64,000 nucleotides of DNA from Acestrorhynchus altus (Eukaryota > Chordata > Actinopteri > Characiformes > Acestrorhynchidae): the NCBI GenBank assembly GCA_034509495.1, contig CM067510.1, forward strand, positions 30,139,889 through 30,203,888. The letters run 5' to 3'. Shown here one piece after another: positions 36,501-42,670 of this stretch (position 1 is the stretch's first letter; every line of letters begins with the position of its first letter). The notes below the pieces were generated by a model. The model did not search any database, had not been told where the DNA came from, and was given only the letters and a program-made list of their open reading frames with translations. Position numbers and translations under genes: made by a program.

Positions 36501-37136
36501 TCAAGGAGCTACTCTTCCAGTCCGAGGAAGACCAGAAGAACCAGCAGAGGATGCAGGACCTGGTGGAGAGACTGCAGATCAAAATGAAAACCTACAAAAG
36601 ACAAGTGGAGGAGGCGGTATGAGCATGTTCACTCTGACCTCAGACTCAAAGGCTTCTTAGTCAAAGTGACACCAATATTGTGATCGTGTGCTTGTTCTTG
36701 CAGGAGGAGCAGGCCAACATGAACCTGGCCAAGTACAGGAAGACTGTCCATGAGCTGGATGATGCAGAAGAGCGAGCTGACATAGCTGAATCTGCTCTAA
36801 CAAAGATCAGGACCAAGAATAGAGGCAGTTTTGGGAAGGGCTACTCATCAGTAAGTCTGACCATGACAATGGTTTCCATGGTGAACATCACAAATATTTC
36901 TCACAGTACATCTGTAGACTTTAGTCATTTTCTATGCTACCTGTCCAAAAATATTGATCTGTTGCTGTTTTGCATCCCTACAGGGTTATAGCACTCCATA
37001 TCCAGGTGTTGTAAGGTCACCCAGCTCTGTTGGGTCAGAGGGTAGAGGAGAGAAGATCCTCACTGATGACGATGAATCAGTCAGTTCTCTCATTCCCACA
37101 TATCTCAATTCCCTCAAGAAGCTCATGATCGACTAG
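7049..37136 (+). CDS. Striated-type myosin II heavy chain, rod and C-terminal tail (partial gene, 17 exons)
   Basis: Seventeen exons joined at canonical AG/GT borders give an uninterrupted 2619-bp frame (872 residues plus TAG). The product is the heptad-repeat coiled-coil rod by which two heavy chains dimerise and pack into thick filaments. It aligns without gaps in my reading to residues about 1100 to the end of sarcomeric heavy chains, with family blocks such as [65 protein letters not shown] and [13 protein letters not shown]. The motor, IQ neck and start of the rod are absent because they lie left of position 1. Compared with fast or cardiac chains many rod positions differ, and a roughly 60-residue non-helical Ser/Gly/Pro tailpiece replaces the usual short end. 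I therefore cannot name the paralogue; MYH16-like, MYH15-like and a gas7-linked skeletal paralogue are candidates. Introns range from about 90 bp to about 6.8 kb and are full of transposons. No frameshift or stop was seen. Confidence 0.93.
8215..8345 (-). mobile_element. DNA-transposon relic fragment
   Basis: It contains 'gcacatggtcagcaactgca' and 'gcagcctcagctttctgttg', shared in style with the element at 38256-38835. It is a short degenerate piece. Confidence 0.5.
8405..8640. repeat. Minisatellite of GATATA-rich ~60-bp units
   Basis: About four imperfect units carry 'tatagatataaatatcgata' and 'ccagcccatat'. The same unit recurs at 37437-37485 and 44150-44285. Confidence 0.75.
8747..8777. 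repeat. (TTTTAGA)n short tandem repeat
   Basis: Four tandem heptamers lie within a degenerate interspersed repeat that runs to about 8905. Confidence 0.85.
9690..10080. repeat. Inverted-repeat element family P, copy 1
   Basis: The left arm 'gcagtgacactgatgtggtg' and right arm 'caccaggtcagtgtcactgc' are inverted copies. The middle contains 'tccaccttgtagatgtaaag'-type text. Further copies or halves lie at 23217, 42420, 48100, 52080 and 55385. Confidence 0.75.
10120..10563 (-). repeat. Intronic repeat family R, copy 1 (minus)
   Basis: It carries 'cctttgtcaatctaaggatt', 'tctgagatatacattg' and the end 'cctagggttctaaaag'. This is the reverse orientation of the family seen at 15835 and 17366, 3'-truncated. 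Confidence 0.7.
12035..12600 (-). repeat. Intronic repeat family R, copy 2 (minus)
   Basis: It has 'ggatcagagtaacctac', 'gcttccagtgcatgtttact' and 'gtacatgctcaacctgcat' in reverse orientation to copies 3-5. Confidence 0.75.
13139..13205. repeat. (TC)n microsatellite followed by CA-rich run
   Basis: Pure TC runs to about 13181, then comes 'ctctcacacactcacacaca'. Confidence 0.9.
13290..13665 (+). mobile_element. SINE-like repeat with (AAAT)n interruption
   Basis: It includes 'ggtcttgggttcaaggccct' (box-B-like) and 'tctatgttctccccgtgtct', the typical fish SINE body. An (AAAT)n run at 13407-13451 expands the middle. A related minus copy lies at 32100-32495. Confidence 0.65.
13868..13954 (+). 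CDS. Myosin exon b (29 aa)
   Basis: The acceptor is ccatag and the donor gtaagc, with phase 0/0. It begins [15 protein letters not shown] and ends [10 protein letters not shown], matching the rod segment that directly follows exon a in sarcomeric heavy chains. Confidence 0.92.
14690..15400 (+). repeat. Intronic repeat family R, copy 3
   Basis: It runs from 'tttataggagaccatcacaa' through 'ggactaaaaacactttacat', 'atctgggtcagtcatgtcat' and 'atgcaggttgagcatgtaca' to 'gttatatagg'. Confidence 0.75.
15439..15684 (+). CDS. Myosin exon c (82 aa)
   Basis: The acceptor is gcatag and the donor gtcagc, with phase 0/0. It opens [18 protein letters not shown] and contains [16 protein letters not shown] and [16 protein letters not shown]. 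It has the same 82-codon length as the matching stretch of cardiac myosin as I recall it. Several substitutions show that it is not a standard fast-skeletal copy. Confidence 0.94.
15835..16640 (+). repeat. Intronic repeat family R, copy 4 (near full length)
   Basis: It begins 'ttaacccttagcacccta' and ends near 'gtgtggatcttgggtta'. With copy 5 it defines the family at about 0.7-0.85 kb. No ORF of note is present. Confidence 0.78.
16690..16711. repeat. (TC)n microsatellite
   Basis: A short pure CT run lies next to the 3' end of repeat R copy 4. Confidence 0.85.
16916..17033 (+). CDS. Myosin exon d (39 aa + 1 nt)
   Basis: The acceptor is accag, the donor gtatga, and it ends in phase 1. It encodes a segment from [17 protein letters not shown] to VAKNRLT, at the position of the ANLEKMCRTLEDQ block of other sarcomeric chains. 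This is one of the most diverged exons. Confidence 0.88.
17366..18055 (+). repeat. Intronic repeat family R, copy 5 (near full length)
   Basis: The left end is 'ttaacctttagaaccca' and the right end 'gtggatctcgggttgtaaga'. The ends are short imperfect inverted repeats around CTTAGAACCC. Confidence 0.78.
18283..18410 (+). CDS. Myosin exon e (43 aa)
   Basis: The acceptor is cctgcag and the donor gtgggg. It runs from phase 1 to phase 0. It encodes [17 protein letters not shown] through [13 protein letters not shown], the counterpart of the family's GELSRQLDEKEA...LEEEVK block. Confidence 0.91.
18465..18695 (-). mobile_element. Transposon-derived fragment
   Basis: It contains 'cccacaaattttcaatcagg' and 'attgtcctgttggaatattc', phrases I associate with antisense fish transposase relics. 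The exact family is unassigned. Confidence 0.4.
19038..19568 (+). mobile_element. Tc1/mariner element, internally deleted, with intact inverted ends
   Basis: It is bounded by TA dinucleotides (19036-19037 and 19569-19570). The inverted ends CAGGGGTTGGACAATGAAAC and its reverse complement are about 30 bp long and near perfect. The interior translates to an N-terminal Tc1 transposase piece ([31 protein letters not shown]), a paired-like DNA-binding domain, and then breaks. The DDE catalytic half is missing. At 531 bp it is a non-autonomous copy. Confidence 0.9.
19749..19945 (+). CDS. Myosin exon f (65 aa + 2 nt)
   Basis: The acceptor is tgacag and the donor gtacag. The exon includes [19 protein letters not shown] and [12 protein letters not shown] and ends within the Lys codon that is completed by the next exon ([16 protein letters not shown]). 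Confidence 0.93.
20083..20722 (+). mobile_element. Rex3/RTE-like LINE 3' end with (GATG)n tail
   Basis: It includes 'atcaggggctcggagtacag', 'gctactgctcctccacctca', 'gacatgctggagagattgca' and 'gtctgggcctctttgcttag', followed by (GATG)n at 20660-20721. A GATG tail is what I recall for Rex3 elements. It is a 5'-truncated, non-coding copy. Confidence 0.7.
21114..21246 (+). CDS. Myosin exon g (44 aa)
   Basis: The acceptor is ttgcag and the donor gtaaag. It encodes [35 protein letters not shown] and CLDLEK, close to the family consensus. Only 89 bp of intron separate it from exon h. Confidence 0.95.
21336..21552 (+). CDS. Myosin exon h (72 aa + 1 nt)
   Basis: The acceptor is ctgcag and the donor gtacag. 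It includes [37 protein letters not shown] and LRRENKTFQ. The split Glu codon (G/AG) is completed by exon i, giving the conserved [11 protein letters not shown]. Confidence 0.95.
21598..21930. mobile_element. Tc1-type MITE, degenerate
   Basis: It opens 'catgtccaaatgtttgtgga', a common fish MITE end, and includes 'ccacacagcaatgctccgaa'. The right end is not clear. Confidence 0.5.
22906..23042 (+). CDS. Myosin exon i (46 aa)
   Basis: The acceptor is tttcag and the donor gtaggg. It encodes [20 protein letters not shown] through [15 protein letters not shown], the conserved EISDLTEQLGE...ALEEAEA block. Confidence 0.95.
23217..23440. repeat. Inverted-repeat family P, copy 2, left half
   Basis: It contains 'gcagtgacactgacatggtg' and 'gatcagacacagcagtgccg'. 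The other half resumes at 24873 after the L2 insertion. Confidence 0.72.
23443..24872 (-). pseudogene. L2-type LINE, reverse transcriptase and 3' end, broken
   Basis: The minus-strand ORF 24878-24045 covers the RT domain in order: [16 protein letters not shown], the metal-binding [38 protein letters not shown] and the palm motif. That last motif reads CYADTQLIF where active L2 elements have YADDTQ, so one catalytic Asp codon is lost. A TGA stops the frame at 24045, frame slips follow, and the C-terminal part ([20 protein letters not shown]) is at 23823-23617. The 3' region ends near 23443. The element would act by target-primed reverse transcription, but this copy is dead. It splits a family P repeat. 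Confidence 0.9.
24873..24990. repeat. Inverted-repeat family P, copy 2, right part
   Basis: It resumes with 'atcagacactcctacctagt' and 'gctccaccttgtatatgtca', continuing the element cut by the L2 insertion. Confidence 0.7.
24990..26010 (+). pseudogene. Tc1-like transposon relics
   Basis: The piece at 25180-25240 resembles the KHGGGS region of Tc1 transposase ('ttgttaagcatggtggtggt'). The piece at 25640-25900 matches the 5' part of the Tc1 relic at 58154 ('aaataccctgactcctctaa', 'gttcttctaagcagct'). Several stops and frameshifts are present. Confidence 0.6.
27103..27132. repeat. (AC)n microsatellite
   Basis: It lies within the donor tRNA-Leu segment. The copy at 30546-30577 has a similar length. 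Confidence 0.9.
27218..27299 (-). tRNA. tRNA-Leu (anticodon AAG), cluster copy 1
   Basis: This is an 82-nt class II tRNA gene with a complete cloverleaf on the minus strand. The 7-bp acceptor stem pairs GGTAGCG with CGCTGCC and is followed by discriminator A. Box A reads TGGCCGAGCGGTC, the anticodon loop TTAAGGC gives AAG, and there is a leucine-type long variable arm and box B GGTTCGAATCC. A TTTT Pol III terminator follows within about 10 nt. It sits antisense inside the myosin intron before exon j. The same 82 nt occur at 27462-27543 and 30662-30743. Confidence 0.96.
27462..27543 (-). tRNA. tRNA-Leu (anticodon AAG), cluster copy 2
   Basis: It is identical over 82 nt to the neighbouring copy, including boxes A and B and the variable arm, but its flanks are different. 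A TTTT terminator lies about 5 nt downstream on the minus strand. Sequence conservation without flank conservation suggests gene conversion or selection. Confidence 0.96.
27903..27984 (-). tRNA. tRNA-Leu (anticodon TAG)
   Basis: This 82-nt tRNA gene shares both half-molecules with the AAG genes but differs at the anticodon (loop TTTAGGC, anticodon TAG) and in the variable arm. Box B is intact and a TTTT terminator follows directly. It decodes CUA, whereas the AAG genes decode CUU and, through inosine, CUC. Confidence 0.96.
28030..28510 (+). repeat. Intronic repeat family R, copy 6 (internally deleted)
   Basis: It contains 'tttataggagatgt', 'ttgaccctgttttgatccaa' and 'ggatttaattcagatggaaa' and ends 'tgcagatcttaggttttt'. 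The middle part with 'ctgggtcagtgacatcat' is lost. Confidence 0.7.
28585..28688 (+). CDS. Myosin exon j (34 aa + 2 nt)
   Basis: The acceptor is ctgcag and the donor gttgag. It encodes [20 protein letters not shown] and [11 protein letters not shown], ending inside an Arg codon. It is preceded by a 5.5-kb intron that holds the L2 LINE and three antisense tRNA-Leu genes. Confidence 0.94.
29164..29356 (+). CDS. Myosin exon k (64 aa)
   Basis: The acceptor is gttcag and the donor gttttt-like gttttA (AAG/gtttta), which is weaker than its neighbours. It includes [35 protein letters not shown] and KKIQQQTK, matching the VDSLQTSLDAE...LKVKKKMEGDL region of the family. Confidence 0.92.
29500..29945 (-). 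repeat. Intronic repeat family R, copy 7 (minus)
   Basis: It contains 'gtacatgctcaacctgcatg' and 'gacccagatatacag' and ends 'cacacaattggcctaggggt'. Confidence 0.72.
30015..30218 (+). CDS. Myosin exon l (68 aa)
   Basis: The acceptor is tgtag and the donor gtatag, with phase 0/0. It encodes [35 protein letters not shown] and [14 protein letters not shown], the counterpart of the VERRNNLLQAELEELR...TERSRK block. Confidence 0.93.
30310..30830. mobile_element. Inserted copy of the tRNA-Leu segment with 13-bp target duplication
   Basis: The inserted stretch (30323-30817) is bordered on both sides by the same 13 nt, TCATTCATTATTT (30310-30322 and 30818-30830). Removing the insert and one repeat restores a continuous MITE sequence matching the relatives at 60.85 kb and 49.0 kb (gctcattca...ctga/aaaac...ggtattaaaa). 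No poly(A) tail is visible at either end, so the mechanism is not obvious. Confidence 0.88.
30662..30743 (-). tRNA. tRNA-Leu (anticodon AAG), transposed copy
   Basis: It is identical to the AAG genes at 27218 and 27462, with the same terminator context as 27218. It lies in a roughly 490-bp copy of that gene's surroundings, placed in another myosin intron between exons l and m. Structure and internal promoter are intact, so it could be transcribed. Confidence 0.95.
31510..31790 (+). mobile_element. tRNA-derived SINE
   Basis: The head 'gcagccatggtctggtggtt' (box A region) is followed by box B 'ggtttgaatccctgaactgg' and the body 'cactgaactccccagctgct', with 'gctcactgcctcctggtgtg' near the end. 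A tail-like 'gttgtaagatgctctgaatg' precedes the head and may belong to an adjacent copy. Confidence 0.7.
32100..32495 (-). mobile_element. SINE-like repeat, minus orientation
   Basis: On the minus strand it begins 'ggggcagcatactgggttgg', with a body including 'gagtttccatattcttcctg' and 'cccagatatggattgg', related to 13290-13665. Three tandem 'catctacatg' units lie near 32232. Confidence 0.6.
32515..33000 (+). mobile_element. GC-rich repeat, possible solo LTR
   Basis: It starts 'gggagccgcccgcaacgccg', followed by 'ccagggggcggtcgacgacc' and a TATA-like 'tttatataagg'. It ends near two box-B-like 'gggttcga' words (about 32861 and 32973). The first 60 bp or so recur at 37880. The base composition is far from the AT-rich surroundings. 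It could be an LTR promoter; family and ends are unproven. Confidence 0.45.
33067..33125 (+). repeat. Truncated copy of the 31.5-kb SINE region, left of a LINE
   Basis: Twenty-nine nt match 31524-31552 and are joined directly to the SINE body 'gcactgaactccccagctgc', so about 127 bp are missing. The same body resumes at 34585 after the LINE. Confidence 0.65.
33130..34584 (+). pseudogene. L2/CR1-like LINE, ORF2 C-terminus and 3' UTR
   Basis: The coding remnant (about 33135-33680) reads [71 protein letters not shown] and [16 protein letters not shown], with stops and slips. This is the region after the RT palm of L2-type LINEs. A 3' UTR of about 900 bp ends 'gagcgctatacaaataaatg', a typical LINE end. 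It is inserted within a SINE copy. Confidence 0.8.
34585..34735 (+). repeat. SINE remainder right of the LINE
   Basis: It contains 'gctgtccaccactctgggca' and 'gctcactgcctcctggtgtg', matching the body of the SINE at 31574. Confidence 0.65.
34792..34917 (+). CDS. Myosin exon m (42 aa)
   Basis: The acceptor is actgtag and the donor gtagaa, with phase 0/0. It encodes [18 protein letters not shown] through [11 protein letters not shown]. The preceding 4.6-kb intron carries the transposed tRNA-Leu and a LINE insertion. Confidence 0.91.
35003..35173 (+). CDS. Myosin exon n (57 aa)
   Basis: The acceptor is gtgtag and the donor gtaagc, with phase 0/0. It encodes [20 protein letters not shown] and [20 protein letters not shown], the last being one of the most conserved signatures of sarcomeric myosin rods. 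Confidence 0.96.
35390..35830 (+). repeat. Intronic repeat family R, copy 8
   Basis: It contains 'ttgttatctgttctcaggac' and 'gttgagcatgtacacacgga', and ends 'gtggatctcgggttctaaga', the best-preserved right end of the family. Confidence 0.75.
36030..36310 (-). mobile_element. LINE 3'-tail-like repeat
   Basis: It begins with (CAAT)n and continues 'tagcactttttacagcaagc', 'cacaaagcagctttacagaa' and 'gaggaaggaaccttgagagg', a common fish LINE/SINE end in reverse orientation. Confidence 0.55.
36416..36616 (+). CDS. Myosin exon o (67 aa)
   Basis: The acceptor is ctgcag and the donor gtatga, with phase 0/0. It includes [57 protein letters not shown] and EEA, close to the family's distal rod. Confidence 0.96.
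36704..36850 (+). CDS. Myosin exon p (49 aa)
   Basis: The acceptor is ttgcag and the donor gtaagt. It encodes [20 protein letters not shown] and [20 protein letters not shown], the end of the helical rod and the assembly-competence region. It then leaves the coiled coil with GSFGKGYSS. Confidence 0.96.
36984..37136 (+). CDS. Myosin terminal exon: long non-helical tailpiece (50 aa + TAG)
   Basis: The acceptor is ctacag and the stop is TAG at 37134-37136. The 50 residues are not heptad-like. They begin [18 protein letters not shown], pass through an acidic Ser/Thr patch ([12 protein letters not shown]) and end in [16 protein letters not shown]. Sarcomeric heavy chains usually end within 10-20 residues of the rod, so this tailpiece is long and resembles non-muscle or smooth-muscle isoforms in style rather than in sequence. 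The acidic run after Thr fits the casein kinase 2 pattern, which is an inference only. Confidence 0.85.
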   Translation, partial: GYSTPYPGVVRSPSSVGSEGRGEKILTDDDESVSSLIPTYLNSLKKLMID

Positions 37137-37599
37137 AGCTTTCACCTGATCTTGAACAGAAATCGGGACCTCTGGAAAGAATAGAATTTTTGATCAACAC
37201 AAGCCTCTATATTCAGTATTATTCTGTTTAAAACTTGTTGCATTTGTTTGAAATACAGTGCAGACAGATACTAATCAGAGTTTGTTGTTTGGGTCTGTGA
37301 TAGAGAAACAAAACTATGAGGTAAAAGGAAGAATGTCGGCTTTAATTGAGCATATTCACTTCTACACTGAGTGAATCCTATAAGACTCACAACCTCACAC
37401 ACTGTTTAAAGTACAAGCTCCTTGAGATATCCCCTCAGCCCATAAGGCGCTTTGTTTATATCTCGATATAAATATCTATATATCGCCCCACCTCAAAACA
37501 TGGACGTTATTTAATGTTATCTTAAATATTAACTCACAATCCCGTAAGACTCATGACACACTGTTAAAAGCTCAACTTGAGCTCCTTGAGGAATATTTG

Positions 37600-37715
37600 G
37601 AAGTTCTTCACTTTGAAAATGTGGAGGAACCTCTTAAGGTGCTTTAAGGAAGCATCAGTTAAAGGTCAAAGGTTTCTTGAAGGCTCTTTATAGCAGGTTC
37701 CTCCACAGTTTCAAA
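37600..37715. repeat. Inverted repeat downstream of the myosin stop
   Basis: 'ttcactttgaaaatgtggag' with 'gaacctc' and its near reverse complement ('gttcctccacagtttcaaag') are about 60 bp apart. The stretch could fold in a long myosin 3' UTR, but a MITE is as likely. Confidence 0.6.
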
Positions 37716-37879
37716 GTGAAGTCCAAAGTTTTCTATAGGATCTACTACTTTTAACAGTACAGTTTGATTCTACTGCTATTATTAGAAGCAGTAGAATATA
37801 AAATTGTCAAGGCAAAACTAGACAAAACATAGAGTATAGAAAACCCTGAATGAAGAACATTGAATGAACCCTGAATTGT

Positions 37880-37990
37880 AAGGAGCCGCCCGCAATACCG
37901 CTGCCCAGCCGCCAGGGGGCACTCGGCGACCGGAAAAACCTGATAATGAGCCTGATTGAGAGCAGGTGTGGCTTGTTTATTTTAGCAGCT
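37880..37990 (+). repeat. Second copy of the GC-rich LTR-like start
   Basis: 'ggagccgcccgcaataccgc' and 'ccgccagggggcactcggcg' match 32515-32575 with substitutions, and the copy then diverges. Confidence 0.55.
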
Positions 37991-38255
37991 TGTGCTTCTC
38001 ACTCATTGGTTTCTTGGCCAAACTCTGTCAGAGACTGTGCTGGTAAAACGCCGGTATTTCTGCTCTTATCCTGTCCTTTCTCCCAAGTGAGAAGTGGTTC
38101 TTTCCTTTAAAAATCCTCTTTTTCCCTCTGCTTCCTGAAGTAAACGGGGCAGAGCTGAATTTCCCTCCCTCCTCACAAAGCAGAGAGTCTGTCCCTATCT
38201 GTACCTTCAGAGCAGAGATATTGTACTGATACACAATACATTGTTTAATGTGAAA

Positions 38256-38835
38256 AATACAATGAGAAAAAATTAGGACACCCCACGAAATCCATCTTTT
38301 GTACTATATTTAAACACTGAAATTTGATCTTCATTTCTTCTTTATACACACATCAATGCTAATGAAGAACATTATAAACAATTTTGCACATGACATTGAT
38401 TCCACAAGTTGTTTGAAATGTTCTTTCAAGATTCTAGTTTGTGCTGAAAAGGTTTTTCAGGAGTTTAAGAAACCAATTTAAGAGACTTCTGCTTTGTGAT
38501 GGGGTTCATCATCATGCTGGAAGTAGCTGTTAAAAGATGGGTAAAAAGTGGTCATGAAGGGATTCATATGGTCAGCAAAAACACTCAAATATACTGTGGC
38601 ATTCGAGTCGATGATTGAGTAGCATTAGCAGACCGAAAGTGTTCCAAGAATATCCCTACACCATTACACCACTTCAACAGGTTGGACTGCTGACAGACTG
38701 CAGGTTTGGTTCACGGATTCATTATATCTTAGCAGAAACCAAGATTCTTTAGACCAGGTTCCATTTTTCTAGCCTTAGTTTTGGCCAGATTGAGCCTGCA
38801 TCCACTGCAGCCTCCACTTTCTGTCCTTGGTACTA
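38256..38835 (-). mobile_element. Tc1/mariner-type relic
   Basis: The end-like 'aaaaaattaggacacccca' also occurs at about 43768. The interior 'catcatgctggaagtagctg' and 'ccatttttctagccttagtt' is antisense transposase-derived sequence in my reading. No ORF survives. Confidence 0.55.
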
Positions 38836-41739
38836 CTAATAAAGTGCTCAGTGAGTGTATCTGTCCAAATATCTGGTTTAATTTCAGTACATTTAAGCTG
38901 AAATTTAATGTACTTTATCTCATAGCCCTTGTTTAATTACTACTCTAGTGTGCACAGGACCAAAACAACAAAAGTCCTGTCCAGTTAAGCTGTGCTCTTT
39001 GTGATCTCTTTGCCAAAATCTTATCAAGAAATGTCAATATGTTTTTTATTTACCATCATAGAAAGATATGAATTAAATTGTAATTGTAATGTTTCTAAGG
39101 TGTTTTCAAAAGTAAAAAATACCAAATGTGTATTTAAGGATATTAAAAGCTATACATAGAAAAGTCTGGGTATATATTTACTTGCATTCCAACTATGTTT
39201 TAAGAATAAACGTTTATGCCCAATCCCTGCAGTGTCCAGAAATAAATCATCTTATTAGAAAAATATATAAGCATTTGAAAATAAAAGTATTTTATGTACT
39301 CTTGAGTCCTTAAAAATGTAAAACACAAGTTTTTTTTAACAATAAATATATGAAAATGTATGCCACACATTTGTCCTTTATAAAGTGTGTATTTTTGTTA
39401 AGACACATACAGACATAAAACTTTGCATTTTAACATTTAATTTGAAGCAACATATTAAAGTAAAAGCATCAACTATTTGTCAATTATTAGTTATAGATGG
39501 TAGATTTTTCTAGAAGTATTTTATAGTAAACTTTACATTCTGAACATCACTTAAACAGAAACATGGCAAACATGTAAGTATCGTGAAATTGATCCTTGAG
39601 CTGCTCGTTTATGATCGCTATAAAATAAGCTAAAAGGAATAAAAAGAAAAGCAATCCAGTCGAATGTCTCACAGACAGTAAAAAACAAAATCAGTGTTAA
39701 ATTCATTTGGTAAAAAAATAAGCACTGTGCAAAATAATTTCAATATATTATCTGTACCTCTTTATTTCTCTACATACTTTATCCATATCTGGTTGGTGCT
39801 TGTAGCCTGTCCTCAACTCCTAAACCAAAGCCAGTTTCATTAAAAATACTGTCTGTTTGTTGAGCCATTGTCCTGTTACATGTTAAGGATGATGTACTCT
39901 TAACCCCTGATGTTCCTGACCACAACATAGCAGTTTGGAAACCACCATTAAGGCCTGGATACACTAAGTAGACCTGCCAAGTGCTTTGCATCAATGACAC
40001 TGTGTGTTCATGTATAAGGATGACAACAGACAATCGTACTGTTTCAATTTTCTGATTAAATTTCCCCTGAAATTTGAAATAACTAGTATATAATTTGATA
40101 CCTGTGGTGGTCTCAGTGCTTTTTCTACCCTTCCCAGGATATTCTACCACCATCACCACCACAGTAATTTCCAAAACTCACTTCTTATTCTGCATAACAA
40201 CGAGGAGAAGCCCATCTTTGTTAGAGAACTTCCAGTGCAGCAGTGGATTGGTTGATATGCAGGAGACGATTCAGATTTCACCTGAGGAGCAGTGTTACAA
40301 ACTCAACACAAAAAGACCGGAGTGTGTTTAAACACCACATAACACATCTAGAACATGCCTTTAACATATGGTTCCACGGCCTTCCTAAGAAGACGAGCTG
40401 TGTCTGTGGCTGAAGGAGCCAACTACTCTCTGAACATCCACACGTCTTATCTTACCTTTCTGTAGAGGGGACACCAGCACCATCACCGCTTATGAAGCTC
40501 AGATGAAACGGACGTGACAGGTGCTTGAGGCTCTCTGGTATGAGTATAGATTTTAGATGAATTTAGATTGTTAGTTGTGTTCCAAAGTTCCAAAGAACTT
40601 CAGAACTGAGCCATTTCTCAAGGTCAAGGTGTTCTCAAAGTTGGTTTCCCTTCCACAGATTGGTAAGAGCAAACGTGTGGATGTTTTAAATGTAAGTTTG
40701 TTACTTCAGCCACAGATGCAGTGGATAGATATCACTTTGTGTTGAGTTTGTAACACTGACGTTCTATATCTATGTAAACGCACCCATTGCAACATCGGAA
40801 GTTCTAACACAAAGAAACAAAGTTTTGAAAGTGGGTGTCATCAGTTAGCTTAGTGTATCCAGCCTCTTGTGACCATATTTAAATGTACAGGAAGACATAC
40901 TTGTCTGCAATGCGTGTAATGCATGAAAGCAAATAAGCATTAGTTACAGCAGAAACCACTCATTTATCTGATCTCTGTAAATATCCAGGTGTGAAATGGA
41001 TTTTGGCATTTGTGTGGGAGTGAAAATAAGGGCATTTGTCTTGAAACCGCACATCTCACACAAGACTGTGACGTATTTTAGCATGTGACTGAGAACAATA
41101 CGATTTTGAGTCGTATTCATAAATAACATGATGTGATTGAAGAACACGTTCAGTAATAATTCTGTAGCAGCAGCTGTTCTATGTGATAATGAGAACACTT
41201 TAAAACTGATCTGTGTAATGTTCTCTTCATGTTTCTGCCTCACTAGTCTAGTCTAGTCGATACACATTGCTTCTGTGTGTATCTGTAAATTGCATCTCTT
41301 CTGAAAGAATTCAACTGATTTTTTTACTCTCTGCATCTTTATAATTCCCGGGTCCTCTGACTATGTGTGAGGGAGAGAGGATAAAGAGAGAGACAGAAAG
41401 ATTTACACTGAGTTGCCAGTCTATCAGGTGCATCTACAGTATCTTCAATCAGTGGCCAATTTTTCAGAAACGTCCATCACACCAAAATCTCAAGGTTCCA
41501 AAACAGCAAGTGTACAGGAGAAGGAAAAAAAAACTGCTTCAAGCTCAATGGAACTCGATGGGGAAAAAGTCATTTTTGAGCATTTCTATTGGTCTATTCT
41601 TCATGAAATGTTGACATAATTTAAAGGACTGTCAGCATGTTAAAAAAAGTGAAACACAAAATAGACACAAGGATTTTGTGTGACAGTGGTGATCAAAAAT
41701 TCATCACCTTGCATGCTTAAGGAGCAGATGCTATGGGGC

Positions 41740-42300
41740 TATACATACCTGTAGGGCATGCGAGGGGGATTCACAGATTGAGAGGAGGTGGTGCAATGTA
41801 GTGAATATCTTGTCCAATGTTTAGAAAATGGGTCAAATATCAACGTTAACGACTGACAAAAAGCATTGATATTGGGTGTACCCAAGGCCATAGTGTGAAT
41901 GAAGGAGCCAAATTTGCAGGCGTATTGAAGCATGTGGTCATTCGGAACTAGCAACACTGGCAAAATTCCCAGTTTGCAGGAATCAGAATTGTGGCCCAAA
42001 GACAAAACTGATGGATATGGACCACCAGCAGGTTCTAACAACTTGTGAATGAAAAGTGCTTCACTTCCAGAACTGCTTGTAGAACCAACCGATTTTTGAA
42101 AAACACTCACAGGGAACTGCATCCCATAAACACATGGAGCACACGGCTTTTGCTCCCTTCTGCTTATTTCCTGTATTTCCTTTCAAATTTCCTATAGACT
42201 GGGTTTTTTCCCCACTGCTGGTGGACCCGAATGACCATACACCTGCAAATTCAGCTACTTCCTTCACACTATGGCCTTTGGCATGCCCGATATCATTCGC
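41740..42300. repeat. Unassigned element with inverted arms and short minus ORFs
   Basis: The left arm (about 41880-41950, minus) and right arm (42226-42298, plus) share 'cgaatgaccat/cac', 'cacctgcaaatt' and 'cactatggcct'. Two minus-strand ORFs (127 and 91 codons) cross it and resemble no family I recognise. Confidence 0.5.
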
Positions 42301-42395
42301 ATTTACATTTATGGCATTTAGCAGACGCGTAGTCACATAACAGAGCAGCGTCGGGAGTCTGGGAATCAGACTGGGAATCGAACCCTAGTCTCCAA
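42301..42395 (-). mobile_element. SINE/L2 tail fragment
   Basis: 'tttacatttatggcatttag' and 'cagacgcg' are a very common fish SINE/LINE tail. It is followed by the box-B-like 'gggaatcgaaccctag'. Confidence 0.55.
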
Positions 42396-42419
42396 CATGA
42401 TGTGGTGTCTCACTGGTGG

Positions 42420-42670
42420 TTATCTATTGTGCCTGTATGTTCCGCTGCAAACCCTGTTAGCCTCCTTTTCCCTGATTTTCAATGGTCAGGACCCCACAGG
42501 ACCACCACAGAGCAGGTATTATGCAGGTGGTGGGTCATTCTCAGCTCTGCAGTGACACACTGTGTTGCGATGGTACGAGTGGATCAGACACAGCAGTGCT
42601 CTCCTACCTAGTTGCTCTGCACAGAGGAGCTGATAAAATGGACAATGTGTGCAGAAACAATGGTTGAAAA
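42420..42670. repeat. Inverted-repeat family P, copy 3 (half)
   Basis: It contains 'aggaccaccacagagcaggt', 'ctcagctctgcagtgacaca' and 'gatcagacacagcagtgctc'. Confidence 0.7.
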
